Assembly (NCBI RefSeq): GCF_009296315.1 | Contig: NZ_WHLY01000002.1 | Span: 3,144,501-3,208,500 of the forward strand | DNA length: 64,000 nucleotides | Reading direction: 5' to 3' | From: Salmonirosea aquatica | GTDB lineage: Bacteria; Bacteroidota; Bacteroidia; Cytophagales; Spirosomataceae | Part shown: positions 26,905 to 35,537 of the stretch, one piece after another | Layout: the number at the start of each line of letters is the position of its first letter | Position numbering within the stretch: position 1 is the stretch's first letter | The notes under the pieces: generated by a model | Seen by the model: only the letters and a program-made list of their open reading frames with translations | What the model was told of the DNA's origin: nothing | Databases searched by the model: none | Translations under genes and position numbers: made by a program

Positions 26905-27828
26905 CTATTGCAGGCCACCCGGTTGTTGCGGCATGCCCGAGTTATCACCCGGAGCCGGAGTGGAAAAATCAATTAATTCTACGTCGAAAAGCAGCACGGA
27001 ATTGGGAGGAATAGGCCCTGACCCTTCGGTTCCGTACGCCAAGCCCGAGGGAATAATCAACATGCGCTTTTCGCCTTTCTTCATGGACATGATGCCTTCT
27101 TCCCAGCCGGGAATCACCATACCTACCCCTACCCGGAAATCAATGGGCTGGCCCTGGGTCTGTGGATTATTGATAGAACTATCGAAAACCTTACCATCGA
27201 GCAGTTTGCCGGTGTAGTGGACTTTCACCACATCACCCTGCTTAGGGGTAGGGCCCGAGCCGGGCGACAGCACCACGTAAGCCAGGCCCGAATCTGTTTT
27301 CTGCGCTTTGCCCTGAAGACTGTTGTCAGCGATGTACTTATCGATGGTTTTGGCATCGATACCTTTCTGGGCAGCTCCCTGCTCGGCCTGATCTTTCTGG
27401 AATTCTTCGGAAGTCTGGATATTCAGTACTTTTACGGTAAATGCCAGGTCAGTACCTTTTTTAACCATAGGAGGCATAGGCTGCATCATCTTGGCAAACA
27501 GCGTGTCAGCGCTCACAAAAAAGGTAGCACTGTCGCCTTTGGCCAGCATGGCCAGCCCTTCTTCAAAGCTACCTTTGAAAGGAGGCTGCTGAAGTACCAG
27601 CTTCACGGGCATATTTTCTTTATAGGTATCGCGCAGCACGGAGTCCTCGCTGTTTTTAAGGACCAAGTGAAACGACATAATGTCGCCCATTTTGGCTTTG
27701 CGTGCATCTTCGTTTTGCTCATGAAACTGGTATTTTAGTCCATTCTCTGTTACCTGTACCCGATGCTGATTGCAGGAGGCGGCCAGGATGCAGATGCCCA
27801 GCACAAAGCCGATTGTTTTAAGATTCAT
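26905..27828 (-). CDS. FKBP-type peptidyl-prolyl isomerase lipoprotein
   Basis: A 307-residue lipoprotein with the N-terminal signal GFVLGICILAASC (Cys about residue 19). An N-terminal FKBP-like domain (about 40-135) is degenerate. The C-terminal domain (about 190-290) is a canonical FKBP isomerase: GDVVKVHYTGKLLDGKVFDS, VIPGWEEGIMSMKKGEKR and IPSGLAYGTEGSGPIPPNS, with the conserved Tyr, Phe-Asp, Trp and Tyr of the active pocket. It ends in a Pro/Gln/Gly tail. It catalyses prolyl isomerisation of exported proteins in the periplasm and is first of the FKBP pair. Confidence 0.93.
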   Translation of the reverse strand: MNLKTIGFVLGICILAASCNQHRVQVTENGLKYQFHEQNEDARKAKMGDIMSFHLVLKNSEDSVLRDTYKENMPVKLVLQQPPFKGSFEEGLAMLAKGDSATFFVSADTLFAKMMQPMPPMVKKGTDLAFTVKVLNIQTSEEFQKDQAEQGAAQKGIDAKTIDKYIADNSLQGKAQKTDSGLAYVVLSPGSGPTPKQGDVVKVHYTGKLLDGKVFDSSINNPQTQGQPIDFRVGVGMVIPGWEEGIMSMKKGEKRMLIIPSGLAYGTEGSGPIPPNSVLLFDVELIDFSTPAPGDNSGMPQQPGGLQ

Positions 27829-27942
27829 TGGTTTCTGGTTAAATATAAAATAGAGTAGTTAGTGATTTTGAGTTGATTGCGAAATAATACTACCTATAAC
27901 GTGCATCCTCCGATTTTTGTGCAAAGGAATCAAAAAAACGCC

Positions 27943-28971
27943 TCATTTCTCCACGCTCAGGAGCTGGGCTTTGTAAAAAGGCAGAAATTTCAGAAACTGA
28001 TCCACCGTTTCCTGCAAAGAAAGCGTCGTGCGTCCCCCGGAGGCATTGCGGTGGCCGCCACCATTGAAATGCGCACTCGCCAGGTCCCGCACCGAAAAAT
28101 CCCCAAATGATCGGAACGAGATCTTGACTTCCCCTTTCCGTTCGATAAATAGGGCCGTCATCACCACGTCTTCTATCTGTAAGCCGTAGTTCACGATACC
28201 GTCGGTATCACCCGTGCCCGATTTGTACTTTTCCAATTCGGCGGCGGTCAGAGTCATGTAGGACGTCCGGTACTCAGGAAGTACCTGTAGGCGATTGCTC
28301 AGCACATGGCCTAGCAGCTTCATGCGCAGCAGGGGCGAGTTATCAAAAATCATCCGGTGCACTTTATTGATCTCCAGACCAGTCCGCATGAGTTCGGCAA
28401 CCGCCAGATGTACCTCAGGAGTGGTATTTCCGTGCCGGAACGAACCTGTGTCGGTCATAATGCCTGCGTACAGGCACTCGGCCATTGGGACGTCGAGTAT
28501 TGCTGTGCCGTCAAGGTATCGGATGGTTTCAAAAATCAACTGCGCCGTGGCGGCCGCACCCGTATCCCATAGCATAATATCGGCGAACGGTTCGGGTTCG
28601 ATATGGTGGTCCACCAGCAATTTGGTAGCCGTGGACTCATTGACCCAGCGTCCCAATTCCTTCAGACGGGAAATAGCCGAAAAATCAAGGCAACACACCA
28701 ATGTGGCTTCCTGAATCACTTCCCGGCATTCGCGGGCTTTGGCGTTGGTACCTTCGAACACCAGCACGCGGTCGGCCGTGGGCAACCAGTGTAGGTTGGA
28801 AGCGATGTCGGTGGGGCTGATGACGCTCACCTGGTGCCCTTTCTTTTCCAGATACAACGCCCAGCCCAGTGAAGACCCCATGGCGTCAGCATCAGGGTCG
28901 CGGTGCATCGTGATTACGACTTTTTGGGGAGAAGCTAATACAGCGCGTAGTGCGTCAAAAGGTTGATTCAC
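27943..28971 (-). CDS. DHH-family phosphoesterase (NrnA-like)
   Basis: NrnA-type enzymes degrade short oligoribonucleotides and 3'-phosphoadenosine 5'-phosphate. The protein has the DHH motifs in order: VITMHRDPDADAMGSSLGWA, CLDFSA, LLVDHHIEPEP (the DHH signature), and GIMTDTGSFRHGNTTPE. A C-terminal DHHA1 domain ends in FNGGGHRNASGG. GTG 28971 (VNQPFDALRAVL) is preferred: the family starts a few residues before this point, and the longer frame to 29028 would add 19 hydrophobic residues without homology. The length is then 342 residues. It is divergent from ndk and upstream of the FKBP pair by 114 bp. Confidence 0.88.
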   Translation of the reverse strand: MNQPFDALRAVLASPQKVVITMHRDPDADAMGSSLGWALYLEKKGHQVSVISPTDIASNLHWLPTADRVLVFEGTNAKARECREVIQEATLVCCLDFSAISRLKELGRWVNESTATKLLVDHHIEPEPFADIMLWDTGAAATAQLIFETIRYLDGTAILDVPMAECLYAGIMTDTGSFRHGNTTPEVHLAVAELMRTGLEINKVHRMIFDNSPLLRMKLLGHVLSNRLQVLPEYRTSYMTLTAAELEKYKSGTGDTDGIVNYGLQIEDVVMTALFIERKGEVKISFRSFGDFSVRDLASAHFNGGGHRNASGGRTTLSLQETVDQFLKFLPFYKAQLLSVEK

Positions 28972-29063
28972 AAGAATTTGTAGTAAAAGACCAGCGCAAA
29001 TAAAAAGTTGCCTGATGAGAGTAGCCACCCCGCCCGCCCGCCGGGCGGTTCAGTATGGGCGCA

Positions 29064-29071
29064 CAAAATTA
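29064..29071 (-). promoter_or_regulatory. possible -7 promoter element of the DHH gene
   Basis: On the - strand TAATTTTG matches TAnnTTTG, about 93 bp before GTG 28971. No clear -33 box. Confidence 0.35.
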
Positions 29072-29097
29072 ACAAAACTGTTGGGATTTGCGACCTG

Positions 29098-29131
29098 TTG
29101 TCGGTTTTATGGGGAAAATGGTTAGTTTTGC
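29098..29131 (+). promoter_or_regulatory. promoter of ndk
   Basis: TTG (29098-29100), 22 bp spacer, then TAGTTTTG and C (29123-29131): a full -7 match with a partial -33 box at an acceptable spacing, about 26 bp before the ndk ATG. Confidence 0.6.
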
Positions 29132-29156
29132 GGCCAAATAAAATTTTGCATTCAAT

Positions 29157-29576
29157 ATGTCAGGGAACAGAACTTTTACGATGATTAAGCCCGATGCCGT
29201 AGCCGAAAACCATACGGGGGCGATCATCAAAATGATTGAAGAAGCGGGTTTCAGTATTGTGGCTTTGAAGAAGACTTTATTGACTCCCGAACGGGCCGGC
29301 GAGTTCTACACAGTACACAAGGAACGGCCCTTTTATGCCGACCTTTGCAAGTACATGTCGTCGGGTGCCATTGTACCCATGATCCTGGAAAAAGACAATG
29401 CCGTAGCTGATTTCCGGACGCTGATCGGTGCCACCAACCCGGCCAATGCCGACGAGGGAACGATTCGTAAGCTATTTGCCAAGTCCATTGAGGCCAATGC
29501 CATCCACGGCTCCGACTCTGATGAAAACGCCACGATCGAAGGGAATTTCTTCTTTTCGGGTACCGAGCAGTTTTAG
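29157..29576 (+). CDS. ndk: nucleoside diphosphate kinase
   Basis: Ndk equilibrates nucleoside triphosphate pools through a phospho-histidine. The 139-residue protein begins with the strand [13 protein letters not shown] and has catalytic His117 in [12 protein letters not shown], plus the substrate motif [20 protein letters not shown]. It is complete and of normal length. It is monocistronic: a promoter sits directly upstream and a perfect terminator 22 bp downstream. Confidence 0.98.
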   Translation: MSGNRTFTMIKPDAVAENHTGAIIKMIEEAGFSIVALKKTLLTPERAGEFYTVHKERPFYADLCKYMSSGAIVPMILEKDNAVADFRTLIGATNPANADEGTIRKLFAKSIEANAIHGSDSDENATIEGNFFFSGTEQF

Positions 29577-29598
29577 AACAAGAGAGGGTCTATAAGTG

Positions 29599-29636
29599 AA
29601 AAAGGGTCTGGATTCGATTGAATCCAGACCCTTTTT
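29599..29636. terminator. terminator of ndk
   Basis: A perfect 17-bp stem (AAAAAGGGTCTGGATTC / GAATCCAGACCCTTTTT) with a 4-nt loop. The A- and T-rich ends allow action in both directions, for ndk and the convergent hydrolase gene. Confidence 0.92.
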
Positions 29637-29692
29637 GTATATATGAGCAAAAGACTCTGACCTAAGCTTATGACTCCCAGAATCGGCACCGT

Positions 29693-30595
29693 TTACTTCC
29701 CGGCCAGGTGCTCTAGTTTTGGTTTTCTGATCAATTCCAGCAGACTTTTCCGAATCAGCTCCGGGCGATCCCACATAAGTGTATGGCCTATTCCTTCTAC
29801 CGGAATCAGCGTAAACGAGGCGGCGTTGATCAAATGCTTCTGGGCATATTCGGCATTGGAAAAATAAATAAGCTGATCGGCATTGCCGTGCAGCATAATG
29901 ATTCGTGACCGAATGCGCTCCCAGCCGTCCTGAATATCTTCCAACGCTTTTTGGTGATGTAGCTTCTCATCGTTAGCTACCCGCAGAATAGTCGGGAAAA
30001 ACCAGCCAAACCAAGGGGAGTCGATGACATAGCTAATGGGGTACGTATATTCCTGGCCGGGGGCCAGAGACGACGAAATGAAAAGAATGCCCGACACTAC
30101 ATCGGGATTGTCCATTGCCAGCTTGGCTACCACCGAGCCTCCGTACGAAGAAGCCGCCAGCACTACCTTGCGGCCTTGCCGGGCATAGTGATCGATAAGA
30201 GGCTGGAGAAAATGCGCCTGTTTTTTGACGGAAATCACAGACTGACCAAAATCAGAATAGCCGTAACCGGGGCGATCCACGCCCACGAGCATAGTATGGT
30301 TAGTAACTGAGGTATCGGAGTAAAGCGAACTGAAGAAGCTCAATGAACTCGGAGCGCCGTGCACCAGGATCGTGACCGGCAGACTGTCCTGTCCGAACTC
30401 TACGAATCGTACCGTGCGTTTCTCGACTTTGTAGCGATGAATTTTGATCGGCATGGATTTGGCGGTAAAAAGCGCCGTCAATTCGCTGTCGCTGGTGCGA
30501 AAATCGACCCGCTGCGCCATCCACCAGGAACCTATCAACGCAATAATCAGGATGCCCAGCACCCACCGCAACCAAATCCTCTTTTTACCTTTCAT
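29693..30595 (-). CDS. membrane-anchored alpha/beta hydrolase
   Basis: A 300-residue protein with an N-terminal signal-anchor helix (WVLGILIIALIGSWWMA) and an alpha/beta-hydrolase fold. The oxyanion region is ILVHGAPSS, and the nucleophile elbow LAASSYGGSVVAK has Ser in an S-x-G-G variant of GxSxG. The acid is in LHGNADQLIYF and the base His in EGIGHTLMW. The substrate cannot be told from the sequence; an esterase or lipase acting in the periplasm is likely. A terminator-like hairpin separates it from the FAS1 gene upstream. Confidence 0.88.
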   Translation of the reverse strand: MKGKKRIWLRWVLGILIIALIGSWWMAQRVDFRTSDSELTALFTAKSMPIKIHRYKVEKRTVRFVEFGQDSLPVTILVHGAPSSLSFFSSLYSDTSVTNHTMLVGVDRPGYGYSDFGQSVISVKKQAHFLQPLIDHYARQGRKVVLAASSYGGSVVAKLAMDNPDVVSGILFISSSLAPGQEYTYPISYVIDSPWFGWFFPTILRVANDEKLHHQKALEDIQDGWERIRSRIIMLHGNADQLIYFSNAEYAQKHLINAASFTLIPVEGIGHTLMWDRPELIRKSLLELIRKPKLEHLAGK

Positions 30596-30637
30596 GTTTG
30601 CTACACTTCACTGTCCATTCAAACGCTTTGTACCTTC

Positions 30638-30689
30638 TTCAACATAAAAAGCGAGCCACGGGTTGCCGTGATTGGATTTTTATGTTGAA
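30638..30689 (-). terminator. compound hairpin after the FAS1 gene
   Basis: 13-bp arms TTCAACATAAAAA (30638-30650) and TTTTTATGTTGAA (30677-30689) enclose a smaller CACGG/CCGTG hairpin. It lies directly after the FAS1 stop; the T-rich arm suits termination on the - strand. Confidence 0.55.
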
Positions 30690-30705
30690 AAATCTTAGTG
30701 AATGG

Positions 30706-31650
30706 TTACGGCATCAGTACCCGGTCAATGATATGAATCACGCCGTTGGTCGCCAGCAGGTTGGTTTGGGTGAGCGTAGCGGGGGCCGTGTTTTTGTTGC
30801 CGGTGATTTTGACCCCGTTGTTCACATCCACTTTGATAGTCTTGGTGGATACGGTCGTCAGGGTACCACTGGTAAAATTGTTGGAGAAAATCCGTCCCGG
30901 CAGCACGTGGTACAGCAGAATATTCGCCAGCGTAGTCGGATCGGCGGCGTTGAACGAAGCCGTCGAAGTGAAGCCCGCCGCCATAAACGCCGCATTGGAA
31001 GGAGCCAGCAGCGTGTAGGTACTCAGGGGCGAGGACAGCGCGTTACCAAGGGTTGGGTTGGTCTGCGCGGCCCGGGTAGCCGCCGCCAGCAAAAAAGTAA
31101 GATCGCTATTGCTCTGAATAATTTCCAACAGAGATTTTGTAGGAGGCATCAGTAGCCGCTCCACCACATGGATAATGCCATTGTCGGCCTTCATGTTGGG
31201 TGTCGTGATGCGCACTCCGTTGATCAAAACACCGCCCGAGTTGCGCGTGATATAGGTAGGCTTCATCGCCAGATTCTGGTAGGAGGGGGTACCTTGAGCT
31301 TCCAGCTGATCCACCGTCAGGGCGGTACCGATGATGTGGTATTTGAGAATTTCGCGTATTTCGGCGGCAGGCCGCGCCGTAATGGCCGCCGCATCGGCAA
31401 AGCCCGACGCTTTAAAAGCCGCATCGTTGGGAGCAAAGAATGTCAAATCCTGCGTCTTGAGCGCATCGCTCATCCCGGCGTACCGAATAGCGGTACCCAG
31501 GATAGTGAAATCGGGACTATCGAACACCACATCCGTAATCGTCTTGGGATTGACGGGATCATCGTCCTTACACGCCCATCCTGCGCTTAGCAGGATTCCT
31601 GTCACCATTAGCTTGGTCAGGAATGGACCAATACTACGCACTTTTTTCAT
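30706..31650 (-). CDS. fasciclin (FAS1) lipoprotein with two domains
   Basis: A 314-residue lipoprotein: signal peptide with lipobox GILLSAGWAC (Cys27) followed by Asp residues. Two FAS1 domains follow (about 45-170 and 175-314). Each shows the H1 motif (DLTFFAPNDAAFKASGF and YTLLAPSNAAFMAAGF), the ILKYHI / ILLYHV motif before it ends, and a final NGVIHVVERLL or NGVIHIIDRVLMP. FAS1 domains bind surfaces and glycans. A cell-surface adhesion role is inferred. It is divergent from the DUF1080 gene. Confidence 0.93.
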   Translation of the reverse strand: MKKVRSIGPFLTKLMVTGILLSAGWACKDDDPVNPKTITDVVFDSPDFTILGTAIRYAGMSDALKTQDLTFFAPNDAAFKASGFADAAAITARPAAEIREILKYHIIGTALTVDQLEAQGTPSYQNLAMKPTYITRNSGGVLINGVRITTPNMKADNGIIHVVERLLMPPTKSLLEIIQSNSDLTFLLAAATRAAQTNPTLGNALSSPLSTYTLLAPSNAAFMAAGFTSTASFNAADPTTLANILLYHVLPGRIFSNNFTSGTLTTVSTKTIKVDVNNGVKITGNKNTAPATLTQTNLLATNGVIHIIDRVLMP

Positions 31651-31756
31651 ACCTTAGAGTGGTTTTTGTTGATAAATCCTCGTTAATAACGGAACTTTGG
31701 CAGGAGTAGTGTAACGTATTCCCACGCTTTGTTTTCCTAATCCAATAAATAAACGT

Positions 31757-32404
31757 ATGCAGTTAAAAACACAAATTGTGCGCCTGTTTGCCGTAGCTCT
31801 GGTCTGTTTTATTACCGTAGCGGCTATGGTTCGGCCGGTGAATTCGCCCGAGGTACCCTCGGCCAAGAAAGCCATCAAACTATTCAATGGTAAAAACCTG
31901 AATGGCTGGGATATCAAGGGTACCGAAAAATGGTACGTCGACAACGGCGACTTGGTGTGTGAGAGCGGTCCCGACAAAGCGTATGGGTACCTAGCCACCG
32001 AAAAATTTTACAAAAACTTCGACCTGACGCTGGAATTCAAGCAGGAATCCAACGGCAACAGCGGGGTTTTCTTCCGCTCGACCTTTGAAGGTACCAAAGT
32101 AAGCGGCTGGCAGGTGGAAGTGGCTCCCCCCAATCACGATTCAGGTGGCGTGTATGAGTCGTACGGACGCGGCTGGCTCAAGCAGATTCCCGACGCCGAG
32201 GAGGGGTACCTCAAAATGGGCGAATGGAATACGATGCGCATCCGGGTCGAGGGCGGCCACGTACAGACTTGGCTCAATGGCCACGCGATGGTCGATTTTG
32301 AGGACGACAAAATTGCGGCGGGCGAAGGAGCCATCGCTTTGCAGATCCACGATGGCGGTGGCATCAAGGTACGCTGGCGCAAAATCATGCTGACGGAATT
32401 GTAG
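31757..32404 (+). CDS. secreted DUF1080 protein (3-keto-disaccharide hydrolase family)
   Basis: A 215-residue exported protein: signal peptide (LFAVALVCFITVAAM), then one LamG/concanavalin-like DUF1080 domain. Family signatures are KLFNGKNLNGWDIKGTEKW, YGYLATEKFYKNFDLTLEF, NSGVFFRSTFEGTKVSGWQ and GEGAIALQIHDGGGIKVRW. Some members hydrolyse 3-keto-glycosides; activity here is not shown by the sequence. Its size is typical of the single-domain form. It is followed, after 106 bp, by the sensor kinase gene on the same strand. Confidence 0.92.
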   Translation: MQLKTQIVRLFAVALVCFITVAAMVRPVNSPEVPSAKKAIKLFNGKNLNGWDIKGTEKWYVDNGDLVCESGPDKAYGYLATEKFYKNFDLTLEFKQESNGNSGVFFRSTFEGTKVSGWQVEVAPPNHDSGGVYESYGRGWLKQIPDAEEGYLKMGEWNTMRIRVEGGHVQTWLNGHAMVDFEDDKIAAGEGAIALQIHDGGGIKVRWRKIMLTEL

Positions 32405-32510
32405 ACCAGAAGCAATTAACTGTTCTGATGGCGAAATACCGATCCTCGCTACCTGAAAACAGGGAGATGTAGATCAATAACAAAGAATTGATTTATACTT
32501 ACACTGTCCA

Positions 32511-35500
32511 ATGACAACCCTCCTTTGTGGCTATGTGCGGCGTATTGGGCTGGTTGGATGCTGTTTGTTGGGGATAAGGCTGTTGGGCCAACCCATGCAG
32601 ATCCAGCATCTGACGGTAAAGGACGGACTGTCTCAAAGCTCACCCTACCACATGCTCACCGATTCGCGGGGCTTTCTGTGGCTAGGCACGCAGGATGGGG
32701 TAAACCGCTACGACGGCCACCGCTTCCGGGTATACAAGCCCGATGTCCGCAATCCCCATTCGCTCCGGGGCGTCAACGTGGCCGGTATTGTGGAAGATAA
32801 GGAGGGGAATATCTGGGTGGGTACCGAACAGGGATTGAATCGCTACGACCGGGCCACCGATCGTTTCTCCCTGATCCGTACTTCTTCACGCAAACGCCGG
32901 GCATCGCCTTTTTATGCTACCGACCGCGAAATCTGGTTCTCATCGGAGGGGGAGGGCTTGCTGGTGTATAATTTTAAAACCCGGAAATTGCGGCGGGTGG
33001 GCAAGTACGCCTACATCAACCGCAACTTCGATTTTGTGGACTGGACGACTTGTACCCCGGCCGGGGATATCTGGATGCTGTACCCGAAAGGGATTGTCCG
33101 CTTCTCGATAAAAGAGCAAACCTACCACCAGTACTTTACCAACACACCTCAGAACGAATACGGTGAACCCTGCAATGTATATTCATTAGCGGTGGATAAG
33201 GAGGGGATTGCCTGGCTGGGCAGCGATCGGGGGCTGATCCGGTTCGACTACCGGCAGAAGCAACACCAGCTTTTTGATTGGACGTCCGGCAGCCGCACAT
33301 TAGGTGTGGTGTTCAGTTTGGCGGAAGATTACCTCGGGCAGATCTGGATCGGTACCCAACGCAACGGGTTGTGGATTTTTGACAAAAAGCGGCACACGTT
33401 CCGGGAGGTACACTACCACGACAATTCTCCCGAAAGCTTCGAGAACTACGAGTTCTACCGCGTATACGTCGATAATTCGGGAATCATATGGGCCAATTCC
33501 GATCCCGACGGGCTGGTGAAGATCGTTCCCAATGCTTCGATGTTCGGATACTTTGGCCAGTCCAACCCAATCCATCCCGCCCGCAATCTGAGCGACCTTT
33601 CTATCCGCTGCATGGCCGAGGATGCCCAGGGGCGACTCTGGCTGGGTACCGAGGGAGGATTGGACGTATTTGACCGGCAGAAAGAACTCGTGGAAGAACG
33701 GTATTTTACCAACGAGGACAATATTCTGAAATACATCTTCCGCGACAGTAAGCAGCAGATGTGGGTGGGTACCTTTGGCGGTATTATGCGGTTCGATGCT
33801 GCCACCAAAAAATTCCAGACTTTCCTCTACAACCATGACCCCGACACGCGCCTCTATACCCGCAACATCCTTGAACTCCCCGATCACACTCTGCTGGTAG
33901 GTACGTCGCTGGGTATGTGGGTGTTCGATCCCGACCGGCGCACGTTTAGCCGGGTACCTTACCATACCGATCAGAATATTTATGCCACTTTCCTGGACAG
34001 ACAGGGTACCCTGTGGCTGGGCTCGTACTTCGACCGCCTGTATGGCTACCGATTGCATGGGAAGCGCTGGCAAAAGACATTTGAAGGGTTCAAGGATTAT
34101 AATATCAACGCCATCCGCGAAGATACCACGCGCGGTCGGCTTTGGATTGCCACAGAAAAAGGACTTCTGGCTTTCGACCGTACTGCGCGTACCTACCGCC
34201 TGTACGACGAGCGGGACGGACTGGCCAATTCGTACATGTACGGGGTCACCGTTGCTCCGGATGGCAATGTGTTCATGAGTACCAACCACGGCATTTCCAG
34301 CTTGGATACCAAAACGGGCCACATCCGTAATTTTGACCTTACGGATGGGCTGCAGGGCTATGAATTCAATGGAAACGCATTTTTTCAGGCATCATCGGGT
34401 GAGTGTTTTTTCGGCGGTGTAAAAGGCCTGAACTATTTTTATCCGCGCCAGTTCCGAACGCTCTCCTACCAGCCCCGGATCCATTTTTTTAACTTCAAAG
34501 TCAACGAAGAGCCGTACCAGTCGAGCCGCAATGTGGACGAAATGGACTACGTGACGCTGCCGCAAAGCCAGAATACGTTTTCGCTGGAATTCGCCTCCAT
34601 TGATTTTTACAGCAATGGCAAGAATTCCTACAAGTACCTCCTTCAGGGTCAGGATCATGACTGGGTACAGGCCGGTGACCGCACTTACGTACGGTATGCC
34701 AACCTGGCGCCGGGTCGGTATGTGTTCAAGGTGAAATCGGCTAATCGGGACGGCGTGTGGAACGATACGGAGCGGGTGCTCAACCTGACTATAACTCCGC
34801 CTTTCTGGCGTACCTGGTGGTTTTCGGCTTTGTACCTGATCGTTATTGTGGCAGGTACCTTCGCGATGGCGCAGGGGCGTTTGAGAAGTATTAACCGGCG
34901 ACAGAAACTGCGCCTGAAAATTGCGCTGGATGCGCAGGAACAGGAACGCAAAAACATCGCCCAGGATCTGCACGACGAGGTGGGCTCACGACTAGCTACC
35001 CTGAAACTGTACGTGTCGTCCCTGACGCGCTACCTGAAGGAGAGCGCCGAAGCCGACCGGTTAAAGAAGGAAGTGCTCGACATTATCCACATTTCGCTGG
35101 TGGATATCCGCCGCCTGCTGCGAGAACTCAGTCCCCGAACCCTGGAGCAGTATGGCTATGCGGCGGCCGTCGAAGAACTCGTGGACCGGATTAACGCCAC
35201 GGACCAGGTACACGTGACATTTGAATGCCGGAAGCTTTCGGACCAACTTTCCAAAGCGCTGGAAACAGGTCTGTATCGAATTACGCAGGAATTGCTCAAT
35301 AATACGCTCAAGCACGCCAACGCTACGGAAATTACTATCTCAGTGGTTCCATCGGGCCAGATGCTGTCGTTCTTTTATTCCGACAATGGCCAGGGCTTTT
35401 CTTACACCAAGGCCGCCAAAGGGCTGGGGATTCAGAACATCGAATCCAGGGTTTCGGTGCTGGGTGGAAAAATAGAATGGTTCTCGAAGCCGGGCGCAGG

Positions 35501-35537
35501 ACTGGAGGTGACTCTTGATCTGCCGACTGACAGCTAG
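32511..35537 (+). CDS. propeller-type sensor histidine kinase (Reg_prop, Y_Y_Y, HisKA_3)
   Basis: A 1008-residue sensor kinase. After a signal peptide (LVGCCLLGIRLLG) come repeated two-component propeller motifs such as GFLWLGTQDGVNRYDG and GNIWVGTEQGLNRYD, forming the two seven-bladed propellers (about 35-680). A Y_Y_Y domain (about 685-760), one transmembrane helix (about 769-788), a HisKA_3 dimerisation domain with His821 in NIAQDLHDEVGSRLATL, and an HATPase (QELLNNTLKHANATEI, DNGQGF) complete it. Unlike hybrid two-component systems it has no receiver or DNA-binding domain, and no NarL-type response regulator is adjacent. It probably senses a glycan or other nutrient in the periplasm. Its 3' end overlaps the convergent ASPIC gene by 4 bp. 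Confidence 0.93.
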   Translation: MTTLLCGYVRRIGLVGCCLLGIRLLGQPMQIQHLTVKDGLSQSSPYHMLTDSRGFLWLGTQDGVNRYDGHRFRVYKPDVRNPHSLRGVNVAGIVEDKEGNIWVGTEQGLNRYDRATDRFSLIRTSSRKRRASPFYATDREIWFSSEGEGLLVYNFKTRKLRRVGKYAYINRNFDFVDWTTCTPAGDIWMLYPKGIVRFSIKEQTYHQYFTNTPQNEYGEPCNVYSLAVDKEGIAWLGSDRGLIRFDYRQKQHQLFDWTSGSRTLGVVFSLAEDYLGQIWIGTQRNGLWIFDKKRHTFREVHYHDNSPESFENYEFYRVYVDNSGIIWANSDPDGLVKIVPNASMFGYFGQSNPIHPARNLSDLSIRCMAEDAQGRLWLGTEGGLDVFDRQKELVEERYFTNEDNILKYIFRDSKQQMWVGTFGGIMRFDAATKKFQTFLYNHDPDTRLYTRNILELPDHTLLVGTSLGMWVFDPDRRTFSRVPYHTDQNIYATFLDRQGTLWLGSYFDRLYGYRLHGKRWQKTFEGFKDYNINAIREDTTRGRLWIATEKGLLAFDRTARTYRLYDERDGLANSYMYGVTVAPDGNVFMSTNHGISSLDTKTGHIRNFDLTDGLQGYEFNGNAFFQASSGECFFGGVKGLNYFYPRQFRTLSYQPRIHFFNFKVNEEPYQSSRNVDEMDYVTLPQSQNTFSLEFASIDFYSNGKNSYKYLLQGQDHDWVQAGDRTYVRYANLAPGRYVFKVKSANRDGVWNDTERVLNLTITPPFWRTWWFSALYLIVIVAGTFAMAQGRLRSINRRQKLRLKIALDAQEQERKNIAQDLHDEVGSRLATLKLYVSSLTRYLKESAEADRLKKEVLDIIHISLVDIRRLLRELSPRTLEQYGYAAAVEELVDRINATDQVHVTFECRKLSDQLSKALETGLYRITQELLNNTLKHANATEITISVVPSGQMLSFFYSDNGQGFSYTKAAKGLGIQNIESRVSVLGGKIEWFSKPGAGLEVTLDLPTDS

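Noticed and set aside
33300-34322. 340-residue open frame on the - strand
   Set aside because: It lies entirely inside the sensor-kinase gene, has no recognisable domain, and mirrors its codon pattern.
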